DNA of 64,000 nucleotides from Amphibalanus amphitrite (Eukaryota; Arthropoda; Thecostraca; Balanomorpha; Balanidae), in NCBI RefSeq assembly GCF_019059575.1, contig NW_024881791.1:434001-498000 (forward strand), written 5' to 3'. Shown piece by piece: positions 24,625 to 36,400 of this stretch. The position numbers and the translations under genes are program-made. A model generated the notes under the pieces. The model made no database searches and was not told the origin of the DNA. It saw only the letters and a program-made list of their open reading frames with translations. Positions within the stretch are counted from its first letter, which is position 1. Each line of letters starts with the position of its first letter.

Positions 24625-25465
24625 GCGGCTATCCGCTGCCTCCCGTGTGTCGGCCTTGTGTCCTTCATGCCATCGTGTCCACACCACCAGTGTTGCTCAT
24701 GCCATGTAATGAAACAATACATTGTGATTGTGATGCTCATTCATCGAACAATTGTATTGAATTTCCAGTAGCAATCACTTCTATGATTTCTTGTGTGCAT
24801 TTAATTGACCTATGAGAAAAGAGGAACTTGCCGTATATCGGTAGCCGTGGCATATTGGAAAAATCTGAGTAGCGAGTCTGAGTTGGGCTGTGTTACTCGA
24901 AGTGCGAAAGCCATATCCGGAGCACGTCATTTTTCGCCGAGGTCACGCCGCATCAGAGGACGAAGGCGATCGATGCATATGATGTAATGGATGACTGGTG
25001 CCGTCTATCGCCTGATGGACGTGAGTGGCGCTCTGGCACCGAGATCCATCCTCCCCTCACATACGCACAATGCTTCTAACGCGCCTTTCTGCTCAATGGA
25101 CCCCACGCCCGGCGCCGCTACAGCCCCACGGTGCCGCTAATGTCACTGTTGGCACGTTCCGGCTCCATGGTGCCGCTATGGACCGTCGTGACAATTGGCA
25201 TCCATCCACGCCAGTGCCTAATATTTGCTGTCGTAACAGCGGCATGGGAACCGGAAAATGTCCCATAGGGAGGAGCAGACTGAATGATATAAGGATATAG
25301 GAGGAACAGAGGACTTGTATTGCACCTAAACATACTGCATTTGTAATGGCTACAAGACGGATATATCTCGAATACTTGTGTAGTGTTTGTTGGTGTCAAA
25401 TATCGGTTAATTTTAGTGACTAAGCGGCGGTGCGGTAATAGAACGCCACCCTCGGGACTCATCAC

Positions 25466-26764
25466 TCACTGCTCCGCCGTGTCGGCGCCGGCCTCTGGCG
25501 GCGAGCCGGCCCGCTCGGGGCCCTGGGGACCGTCCTGGGGCGCCGCCTCGGCCACATCTACGTCACTGTGCTGCGGCGTGAGTGCCTCGGACGGCGAGCC
25601 GGCGCGGCCGGCGGCGGCGCCCGGCGACTGGCGACCCTCGGCCAGCTGCACGTCGCTGTGTTTTGGCGAGCCCACCTCGGGTGGCGAGCCGGCCCGCTCG
25701 GCCTCCGCCGGCTCCGGGTTCTCAGTGGCCAGATCCACCTGGCTGCTGGTCGTCTGTCCGTCCAGGACGTCCGTCGGCGGCGGCGGCGGCGGTGACGGCG
25801 ACTGGGTGGCCGGAGGGACGCGCTCCGTGCTGATGACTTCCAGTGAGGCGGCGCGCTCTCCGGCACTGTGAGCTGCCGGCTCGGCCCGGTCCGCCAGTGA
25901 CACCTCACTGGCCCGGGCTGACCGGACCGAGGCGATGGAGGGAGCCCGGGCCGCCGGAGTCGGCGAGTGGGCGACCTCGGCGTTACCCAGGCTCACGGCG
26001 CTGTGAGCTAGAGAGGCCACCTCCGGAGGCGAGCCGGCACGCTCGGGCGGCTCCGGGGCGCTGTCCTCATCCTTCTGCGGCGGCGGCTCTCGCGGCATCG
26101 CGCGCCGCGCCTCCTCCAGCGCGGCGGAGGCGGCGGCCGCAGCCGTGGCGTCCTCCAGCGACGGGCCGCGGTCCCGGCGGTGCGCGCACTCGACTGGCTC
26201 CGAGACGGTTCTCTCATAGTCGCGCTGCAGCTGATCGGCCGGGTGCAGCCACCGTTGACATTCTTCCCAGACGCCGTCAGTCGATTCCAGCTGGGCGAAA
26301 CTGATGCTCTCCGAAATGGTCTGAAGATCGCGCTCCAGCTGCTCCTGCGGATGGAGCCAGCGTTCGTGTTCTGCCTGAGCGTTTCCATCGGACCGCGTGA
26401 GACTGCGTCGGGCCAGCATGCCCCGCACTCCCGCCTGGATCTTCACGACTGCCTCCTCCTGCTGGGGGGTGAACTCCTCGGCGGGCGGCAGGTCTGTGGT
26501 GCTCTCTGTGACGGCGTCCGGCAAGGTTTTCTGTTTAGCCTCCTCACTCGCTCGCTCTTTCTTACGGATGTCATAGCGTTCCTTGAATGACACCCAGCTA
26601 TCGCCACGGTTCAACAGACGTCGGCCAAAAAAGTCTGCGCAAAACTCGTACAAATTGATGGGCTGTTCACGCAGTACTTCTTTCGACAGAGAGAAAAGGA
26701 GCGTCCTGAATCCATCGGGCAGATTCGGCCGAGGGAAGCTGTTGATTGCGTTATAATCCTCCAT
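25466..26764 (-). CDS. RIIa-domain / IQ-motif protein, SPA17-like, with C-terminal repeats
   Basis: An intronless ORF of 432 aa. Residues 1-75 form an RIIa (PKA regulatory subunit type II) dimerisation-docking domain: LPDGFRTLLFSLSKEVLREQ, then INLYEFCADFFGRRLL. An IQ calmodulin-binding motif follows at about 125-145 (VVKIQAGVRGMLARR). This order matches sperm autoantigenic protein 17, whose family binds A-kinase anchoring proteins in sperm tail and cilia. The rest is unlike SPA17. Two copies of RWLHPxxQLxRD are separated by about 30 residues. A low-complexity acidic/proline tail follows with at least four copies of RAGSPPEV/RAGSPSEA, each usually followed by HSxV. The ATG at 26764 directly precedes the domain. 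The RIIa assignment is strong; the role of the repeats is unknown. 26765-27229 holds no other gene. Confidence 0.78.
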   Translation of the reverse strand: MEDYNAINSFPRPNLPDGFRTLLFSLSKEVLREQPINLYEFCADFFGRRLLNRGDSWVSFKERYDIRKKERASEEAKQKTLPDAVTESTTDLPPAEEFTPQQEEAVVKIQAGVRGMLARRSLTRSDGNAQAEHERWLHPQEQLERDLQTISESISFAQLESTDGVWEECQRWLHPADQLQRDYERTVSEPVECAHRRDRGPSLEDATAAAAASAALEEARRAMPREPPPQKDEDSAPEPPERAGSPPEVASLAHSAVSLGNAEVAHSPTPAARAPSIASVRSARASEVSLADRAEPAAHSAGERAASLEVISTERVPPATQSPSPPPPPPTDVLDGQTTSSQVDLATENPEPAEAERAGSPPEVGSPKHSDVQLAEGRQSPGAAAGRAGSPSEALTPQHSDVDVAEAAPQDGPQGPERAGSPPEAGADTAEQ

Positions 26765-27229
26765 AGCTGTCGAATACTTTTTATTTCCTTCTTCGGTCCT
26801 TCTAGCTTCAATCAGTCTGCATCACATATTCGTAATATCAGCTAAATGTTCCTAATTGTGCTTTTAGAGACCTTCTGAAATAACGACATGATTTTGGCGC
26901 ATGACCGATGGTCACCTTTCTTTACTCTTGATTTATTCGACCTGCAAGCACGTTTATTTTTCGCGTATACACAAGCGATTCCGGAGAAAGAGCACTATTG
27001 CAATTTAGGGGTCAACCAATGGGATGTTACGTTCACGCGAGGTGTGAACCGTGCTGGGAAGATAAGATCTCCGTATCTGGTGCAAAATGAGAGGCATGAT
27101 AAAGTAGAGAATTAGTGCACCCGTCCCGTAACAGCGCGTAATGTCTTCAGCCTACCCAAAACCACGTTATGCGATATGTTTATCAGCACTCCACCACAAC
27201 TTAACCAGTTTTACATACCTACTCGTCAT

Positions 27230-27235
27230 TTTATT
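27230..27235 (-). other. AATAAA polyadenylation signal for the acyl-CoA dehydrogenase gene
   Basis: TTTATT on the plus strand gives AATAAA on the minus strand, about 244 bp beyond the stop codon at 27479. Position and sequence fit; no transcript evidence. Confidence 0.45.
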
Positions 27236-27478
27236 GTGAAAATAACATTTCAATAGTGGCTTACACAATCATTATGAGCTGACCCAGGCCCATCAACCCT
27301 GACCTGACCCAGGCCAGAGATGAAGCCATCTGACCATTGCATTGATGCATATTGCATAACCAACAAGTACATAGTATAACTTCAAAAGATTCACCATCGC
27401 CAAAAACAGCCGATGGTTTCTTTCCTCCCCCGATAGAACAAACCACTGTGTATAAGAGTGGCACCTTCCGAGCCTGGC

Positions 27479-30400
27479 TCAGTCGTCGGTCTCGTACCCC
27501 GCCATGACCAGCCGCAGTTCGTCTCGGCTCTCGTCGGCCCGGTCCGGCCGCCGACGGGCCAGCAGGGGAGCCATCTCGCGGTCCGCCCACCGCAGCGCCA
27601 CCGTCCTATCCTCGTCATCAGCGTCCGGCGCGGCGGCGTGGTGGCACAGCAGCGCACCTGAGCGGCGCGGAGAGCAAACTTAGTCAGAGCTGAACTGCTC
27701 CAGGCTCAAATCTGAGACATTGAATCTATAAGAAATAAGAATCAATTTTAAGGAAAGCATGTACTCGTATCTAAGTGTATGGAAATAGTTATTTACGAAT
27801 ATGCGTTTGCACAGGAAGAACTAAAAAGGTAGGTACTTACAAATGTACGTGTTGGCTATGGTGAACGACAAATCTCTCGCTGAAACCTCGAGACTGCTAT
27901 CTTGTTTCTTCAAAATGTTTCCCACGTCATTTAGGATGTTCTTCACCTGAAATGACGTAGTAAACAGAAAATAGAAATTGATCAGGTAAAACATGTAAAG
28001 CTCACAAGCTACCGCCCTGTGCCTTTTCAGCAATATGTTTCAAAAAATTAAAAAGTCTCCATAGCAGCAACGTCATCGCGTTACATGTAAGGGTACGCCA
28101 AATGACGTGTGCTCTACTCAAGGTAGTTCTCGGACCTCGAGACCTCACATCATGCAGCGCGTCACACACACCTTTTCAGTGATCGGCCTCAGGGAGTCAA
28201 TGGCGGCGGCGGCCGGCAGGAGTCGCTCCGTGACATCACTGGTCAGTGCGGTCCACGCCTCTCCGCGGCTCTTGGCCAGCGCGCGGAGCACGTCCAGCGA
28301 GAGCACGTTGGTGGTGCCCTCCCAGACGGGGTACACCTGGGCGTCGCGCAGAAGGCGCGGGATGCCCGTGTCCTCGATGTAGCCCTGGCCGCCGAAGCTC
28401 TCCAGGCCCTCAGAGGTGACGGAGACGGCCCGTTTGGCCGTGTACAGTTTGCAGATGGGTGTCAGCAGCCGTAGTAGCAGCGTGTCACGGTCTCCGGCGA
28501 CGCCGGCGTCCTGGCGACCCAGCAGACTGCATAGCGGAAGGTGAAAAAGGGGTTCAGTGCCAGTTAGCACATCAACATGCATGGCACAGTCAGGGCACGT
28601 ATAAGCGAATCGTTAGTATAAAACGCACATTGCCTCGGAACTTCTTGGGTCTTATGCTAATCTGATCAGTGGCTGAATTCGGCGCGCTGCTGACTGCGCA
28701 TTTCTCAAAGGGCTAGATTTAAGACTGAGGCCAATAAGCGACCGATACATAGCTGTGCATTAACCATGGACGGCAAGGGTCCTACTAGGGGGAGGGGCAT
28801 GGCGTATGGAGTGCGTCCGGCGGCCGCGCGTCGGTAATTCAAACGCTGTAAGAGCCACCGATCCGGAAGGTTGGATACCAGGTAAGCACTGAATATGCGT
28901 TGTTTTCATCGTACCTCCACGGGTAACAGTGTTATCTAGCCTTTTTGTCCCGAGCATCAGCGCAGTTACCTCACAATATGCAGCACGAGCGCCAGGCAGC
29001 CGCGCGTTTCCACCTCCATGTGTGCCAGAGTGCGCACGTGCAGGGGCCAGTCGCAGAGGCGCCGGCCGAACGCCACCCGCCGCCGACTGTAGTCCCTCGC
29101 CAGCTGCAGAATCCTACACGGGCACAAATAAACTGTCATAACACCTGTCAACGGGAAAACATAGCAACCCCATAACATCAGCATATTGCTCTCCGTAGTC
29201 CGTAGTACCATCGCTGCATTTTCATGATAATGCAATTTGTTCAGCTCTGTAATTTCTTCAGTAAGAAGTTGATCTTTTAGTCCCTCTTTAGCCTTTGAAC
29301 ACCTTCAAATAAACGCTAAGGAAGGCTTGCCGCTCAGGTTCTGGTTCTGTTGCCCGGTCCGGAAATTCCGGCGAGACGACGGAATTTGGTGTCGAAATTT
29401 CACATCTCCACTGACACGGCCGTGGCTTGTCGCACTCACCAAACACGTGTAAAGTCATGTCGCTTGAGCTCTGCATTTAGGTCAGTGGTCGGCAGGTCAT
29501 TCGGGGTCGTGCCCCCTTTTTGGGCGCCAGGCAGGGCCATTACCCCCACCTACCAGACCCCATTGCTGACACAACTATATTTACTGAAATTCCATACCGT
29601 CCTGGAACTCTTTGGGTATTTGTGCATTTCCAATGCATCAAATTTAAAACATGACACTTCCTCCACAAAACATTTAATGCCTATATCCCAGTAGCGGCGG
29701 AACACCTTCAATTAAGGGGGAGGGGGGGGGGGAGCACTGCCGACTTTTGGTCCCATTCTTTCCATGCAACGCCCATAGGGCTAATGTTAAAATGCAAAAA
29801 TCAAAGGGTGCACGGTGCCCCGGTGCCCTCCCCGTTCCGCCGCCTATGCTATATCCCATTTAACCCTTGTACGTATAGGGGCGGCGGGTGGTTTTTCGTT
29901 AAAAGCTCACGTAAAAGGCATTGGATCACGACCAAATTGTACCCTCGAGCCCATCATTTTTTTTTTCACTAGCCCGGAAAATATCATGACCTGAGACCAG
30001 TTTTACCAACAGAAAAATAACCGCCTGCCGGAATTTTTGCCTCAAGACCGCTTCACATACGGAGCGTAAACGCGATGGGCTCGTAAGCGGATAGGGCTTT
30101 ACCGTTTACGCTCCATATGTGAAACGATCTTTAGGCAAAAATTCCGGCAGGCGGCTATTTTTCTGTTGGTAAAACTGGCCTCTGGACCCATAATGACCGT
30201 TGGCTTATGAGCTTTTTCTGGAGATCATCTTGAGCCATAAAATCTCACTTCAAGAAGTTATAGCGGGTCCCGATTTTCTCGACACTTATCATTGCCCTCT
30301 TGAATGAGACGGAATGACCAAGGACCTTAAAAATGGGCCAGCGGCTTCCTATGGTCACGGGTAGCACGCTCGTCTTTTTTATGCACAGCTCCATATCAGA

Positions 30401-33400
30401 GCCCGAGAGGCCGCGGGGGTCCGATCGACTCCTCCCCCTTACGTTAGCGGCTGTTGAAACGCCAACAGACGGGCGACGGTTAAAAGTTGCAGCTGCTTTT
30501 GAACGACTGTACGGAGGGGTGAGATGGTGAGGCGAGCAGGTACGTGAAAATTGGTATCTAATCAATAGTGTGCTGTGCCTTTGGCCTGGGCTAATCTTTG
30601 AACCCTGGGATGCAACAGTCACGATGGCTCCATCACTGGAGCTACAAACTCTAAAAAGATAGGCTTTCTCAGAATCCCTCTGATATGATGTGAGTTCTTT
30701 ATTCCCAGCCTGCGATTGCGCGCCCACTTGGCGCACAGCCAACCAGAACACATCCACGCCCTGCGCGGGCCGGCGGCCGACTGCCGCACAACCGGCGACC
30801 GGTTTCCACCTGGCGGTCGCTAACTGAACTACGCGTAGCCAGGCTCACGATACAACACCCTGCCCCCCTGGATTTGAGTTCGAACATCGAACTATCAAAC
30901 ATAACTTACTCAACCTGCGAGCCACCACAAACTAGTCAAATCCAGTCCGGTCACTTACAGCGTCAACACTGCCGCCTATTTTAGTGCGATCACTGACATC
31001 GCTCACATCCGTGCGATACGAACATAACTACAAATTCACTGACTTTAGAGTCGCCCACGTCTGCCCTTACACTACTTATCAGTCTGTACTTCCAAACGAA
31101 AATAACTAATCAGTCATCACCCTTCTCGGCGGTACAAATTGACCCACACTTTCCCTGGCCAATCACATCTGTTATCCACCTTATCGGTGGCACCTATTGA
31201 CACACGGAATCACATATTCTTCCGCTCGATCCTTCCGCCCGATCACATCTCTGTAAAATCACGTATTTTCCACCCGATCACATCTCAGTTATCCACCTCC
31301 TCGGTGGCTGAGAGTGACGCACGGACAACCGCCGCCGCACCTCTGCCGGCGGTCCTTTACAATCGCCGCCGCGCGCGCCATGTCCTGTCCCACCGGCGCC
31401 GCTCACCACTCCCGGCGAAGCGTTAGGCTTGCTACCGCGCGCGCCGCCGGTCCCACCAGCACCGCTCACCGCTGCCGGCGGTCCGTCAGTAGCGCCACCG
31501 CGCGCGCGACCTGTTCCTTCGGCCTCGCTCACCGTCTCTCCACCGCTCGCACGAGGGCCACCAGCCCGATACAGATCCGCTGCGTCGCCGCTACACTCTG
31601 TGAATCCGCTCGCTGGGGGTGTCACCACTCGGCTGTCTCCACCGTCGCCTCCGCTGGCGCCGGCACCGGCCCCGCCGATCGCCCCCGGTACAGCCGACCT
31701 GATGCCTTCACTGGAGATCCTGCCGGCAGCGCCGGGCGGCGCCGGCACGGCCGTCCTCGCGCCGCCGCTGGCGCCAGCACCGGGCTCGCCGAGCGCCGCT
31801 GGCACGACCGTCCCGGCGGCGGCCGCCCGCTGGCCGGTCCGCACTGGCTCCGCGCTGATGAGTTGATCGACGTGCCGCGACCAGAGAGCATCGGCAACAG
31901 CTATCTCATACGACACCGGTCCGGTCCGTGCGGCCACCGTCCCCAGTCTCCACTTCTGCGGGCCGCTGTAACATCTAGCCCACACCGTGTCTCCGATGTT
32001 CAGCTCCCTGTGCCGGCCGCCTGCCGCCTCCCGTTGCCGTTGCTGCTGATCCCGAAACCTGTCCATCGGATCGGGCCGCAGCGTATCCAGCCGCGTCCGC
32101 ACGTTCCGGCCGAACATCATTTCGGCTGGCGATCGTCCCGTGCCCGAGTGCGGTGCCGCCCGGTAGGCCAGCAGAAACTTCTGCAGCCGCTGTGAAAGAG
32201 ACCCACCATCCCGCAGGGCCGCCTTCAGTCCGTTCTTGGCCGTTTGCACCGCCCGCTCCGCCGCTCCGTTGCTGCTCGGGTGATATGGTGCCACCCTGAC
32301 GCGCCGCACTCCATTGTTGCTCAGGAATGCAGCGAACGGAGCAGAGGTGAACTGAGCACCATTATCCGACACGAGTTGGCGGGGGATGCCGAAACGCGCA
32401 AACATCGCCCGCAGCTCTCTCACAGTGCTCTCTGTGCCCGTCTCTTGCATCGGGATCACCTCCAACCACTTGGTATAGCTGTCGCACACCACCAGAAAGT
32501 TCAAGCCCTGGAAGGGGCCCGCATAGTCTATGTGGATACGCTCCCACGGGCCTCCGGCCGGCTCCCACGGGTGCCGATCACTGTGTGGCGGCGCTCCTCG
32601 CTTGTCCATGCACTCTGCGCAATCGCGTGCCGCGCCCTCGAGCTCTGCATCCAGCCCCGGCCACCACACATATCGCCGAGCCAAGTTTTTCATTTTTGAG
32701 CTGCCAAGGTGCCCCTCATGCAGCTCACGCAGCACCCGCGCCCGGAGCTGCTGTGGGATGACAGCACGGCCGCCCCACACGAGACACTCGCCATCCGTCG
32801 ACAGCTCGTCCTGGCGCCGCTTGAAAGGCACCAGCTCCGGCTCGACCTCAGCCGGCCAACCGCACCGGACGAACGTTAGCACCCTGGCCAGCACTGGATC
32901 GCGCCGCGTGGCTGACGCAAGCGCCTCTGCCGTCAGCACCGGCGCCGCGCCGTCCATGTAGCACAGGAAGCTGACGTCGGCTCCTTCTCTGTCGATCTTC
33001 TCTCGCTCGACACCCGAGCACGGCATGGCCAGGCGCGACAGACTGTCGGCCATGTGCATGTGCTCGGACCGGCGCAGCTCCACTGCGTAGCTGTACGCCG
33101 CCAGCTGCAGCGCGTACCTCTGGAGGCGGGCGGCCGCCAGGCTCGGCAGGTCTCTGTCCGGGCTGCGAGTTACCTAAGTGTGGAACTACCCAGCGCCGAG
33201 CCGGCCGGATGACGTCACACCACGGCCAGTGCCGGCGCAGCGGCAGACTGGCCGAGATTGGCATGGTCTTAACTTGGCGAAGAGGCATCGGATGCCAAAC
33301 TTCTGCTGCAGCTATAAATCACATTTCATGTGTTTCTTCCATGTGTATGAGCTATTAAGTCCTTCGAATACCTAATGTGTAGGTGAGCGTAGGTACCTGC

Positions 33401-36400
33401 ATTTAGCAGTGTACTATGCTATGTGGATTGAAAACTGGGGGCACATCCGACACACTGCGCAATGGATTCCGATATTGCTTGGCTGATTCTGGCTTTGTGT
33501 CTTCGCACGAACCATTGAAAGGGAGGACGTCATTTTTAAAGGTTGTCACCAGAGCCTATTTTAAGGGAATTTGACTGGGGGGGCAACCTGGAAAATTGTC
33601 TCTTATAATCCATCAACCCTCGCCCGTATTGGTATTTTCCAGCTGCGAACGTATATGGGGGGGGGGGGTCCGTTGGACCTTCCCCCTTGCCGTTTCGACC
33701 CTGCTCGAGCTAGAGCTTCGTGGAAAAAACGACCGTGTTGCCCGTGATGAAAGGAAGCCGGTGATACCCAATTTTAACCCTCGCCGACCCTCGCCGACAC
33801 AGGGGGGGGGATTGATGCAACCCCCCTAAGGTTTTTTCGCGAATAACTCGCGTAAAAAGCTGCCGATTGCAACGAAACTTTCAGTACCCTCGCATTTATC
33901 AATTTTACACCTACCCTGAAAATTTCATGACCCTGACCTAAATGACCTTTGACCTGTGACCTACTTTCCGAGACCATGTTTGGCCGGAATCACGATTCGG
34001 CGTATGTCGACTCGCATTAGCCGCGCTTTTGCAAGCTTTTCGTGCTTTCAAACGTTCAAACATGTGATTTGATGTTGCTCCCATGCATTAGGGTGGATGT
34101 CAAGGTCACCTGAAGGTCAGGTCAGGTCAGTGACCTTTGATGACCTCGGTTCACTTTTTCGAGTTTTACATGTTTCTAGGCCAGTTTTTGGAGCTGAATT
34201 CGAATTTAGCAACCCGATGAACATTTACGAAGCCTAGTTTTAGTGCCTTTGTAACATGTTACGAAGCTGTCAGAGGCGGTTGACACCTACTAGGAATACC
34301 CGGCAGGACCCCTACTGGTTGACCTGACCTGACCTGACCCGACCTGGACTAAATGCATGAAGACATCATCTGTGATCAAAACTCACATGATATCATTCGG
34401 ATCAGCACCCCGAAAAACCCCATAGCAGCCACACTTTACGACGTTCTAACAGGTCCCGATTTTCCCGATTTTCGGGTCATTGACCTGACCTGGAAGGTCA
34501 CCCGATGACCTAGGACATTAAAATTGGATATCATCGGCTTCCTCTCGTGACGGGCAGCACGCTCGTTTTTTCCGCGAAGCTCTAGCTCGATCAGGGGCCA
34601 AACCCGAGGGGGGGGGGGTCGTACCAACCCCCCTTGTGCCGTCGAAGGACGCAAAATGGCCTGTGCCGGCGAGTGTTAAGGTCCTAGGTCGTCATCACTT
34701 GACCTTCCAGGTCAGGTCAATGACCCACTTAAAGTCGGGAAAATCGAGACCTGTTAGAGCATCGTAAAGGGTGGCTGCTATGTTTTTTCGGGGTGATGAT
34801 CACGAATATCATGTTAGTTATGATTAAAGATGATGTCTTCATGCATTTAGGCCAGGTCGGGTCAGGTCAGGTCAGGTCAACCAGTAAGGGTTTTGCCGGG
34901 TGTTCGTAGTAGGTGGCAACCGCCTCTGACAGCCTCGTAACATGTTACGAAGGCACCAAAACTACTTCGCAAACGGTCAAATGGTTGCTAAATTCGAATT
35001 TAGCTCCAAAAACTAGCCTAGAATCTTATAGAACTCGAAAATGTGAACCGAGGTCATCAAAGGTAAATGACCTGACCTGACCTTCCGGTGACCTTGACAC
35101 CCACCCTAATGCATGGGAGCAACATCATATCCCATGTTTGAACGTTTGAAACCACGAAAAGACTGCAAACGAGCGGCTAATGCGAGGCGACATGCGCCGA
35201 ATCGCAATCCCGGCCAAACATGGTGCCATGGTGCTAGGCCGCCGGTGCATCTGAAAGAACTGTGGGTGCCCCTGACAAGCCTGAAGTTCCAACGACAGGC
35301 CCGTGGTGCCCCTGACAGGCCCATGATGCCCTTGCGAGGCCGTTGGTGTCCCTGCTAGGCCGGTGGTGCCTCTGCTAGGCCGCTGGTGCCCCTGGGCCCT
35401 GAGAGGACTGTGGTGCTCCTGACAAGCCTGGAGTGTCCCCGACAGGCACGTGGTGCCACTTACAGGCCCAAGATGTCCCTGCGAGGCCGGTGGTGCCCCT
35501 GCCAGGCATGTGGTGTCCCTGCTAGGCCTCTGGTTCCCCTGACAGGCCTGTGGTGTCCCTTGGCCCTGACAAGCTTGAGGTGCCCCCGACAGGCCCGTGG
35601 TGTCGCTGACAGGTCCGTGGTGCCCTTGCTAGGCCTGTGGTGCCTCTGGCAGGCCTGTGGTGCCCCTGGCGGGCCTGTGGTGGTATCCCTGACAGGCCCA
35701 AGGTGGCGCCCCTGCGAGGCCGGTGGGGCCTCTGGCAGGTCTGTGGTGCCCCTGGCAGACCTATGGTGCTCTTCCTAGGTCGATGGTGCTCCCAACAGGT
35801 CTGTGGTGCCCCTGACAGGCCGGTGGTGCCCCAGGCAGGCCTGTGGTGTCCCCGGGCCAAAGGGGGCGGGGGTCATAACCCATATGACCCACCATTGGAT
35901 CCACCACTGGTCATTACTTGCAGACTGACTCATTTGACATCCATTGCAAAACAAGTCACAGTTGTATGTTTGTCACCGTGTTCCTTTATGCCCATTTTTA
36001 TAGTGGGCACATCTCGACGACTGGGGGGGCAATTCTGTTGAGTGCGGGGGCATTTGCCCCCCCCAGTTAACATGTTAAAATAGGCCCTGGTTGTCACTTG
36101 TCAGGTGCACTCAAACGTTTTAATAAGCAACTGCTGATTGAATTTCTGGCGAGGGGTGGTGGAACGTTCTGTTCACAAATGAGTATCTACCTACCTAGTG
36201 CCTACCTGCATTGGCAAATAACTTGGTCGCGGTCAATTAGGCATGATTCACGAAGTCCCTTATCTTTTATTAGACTTATAAGCCCAATGTGCAACATTTG
36301 CGTCTTTTCGCGTTGCATTGGGTAGCAAATGAGAAAATCTGCCTCTTCTCCACAGCCCTCAATTCAAGAAACCGTCCTTTTCCTTATCACACCATTCCAT

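Noticed and set aside
31314-32195. Plus-strand ORF of 293 aa
   Set aside because: Antisense shadow of the integrase region of pol; no domain of its own.
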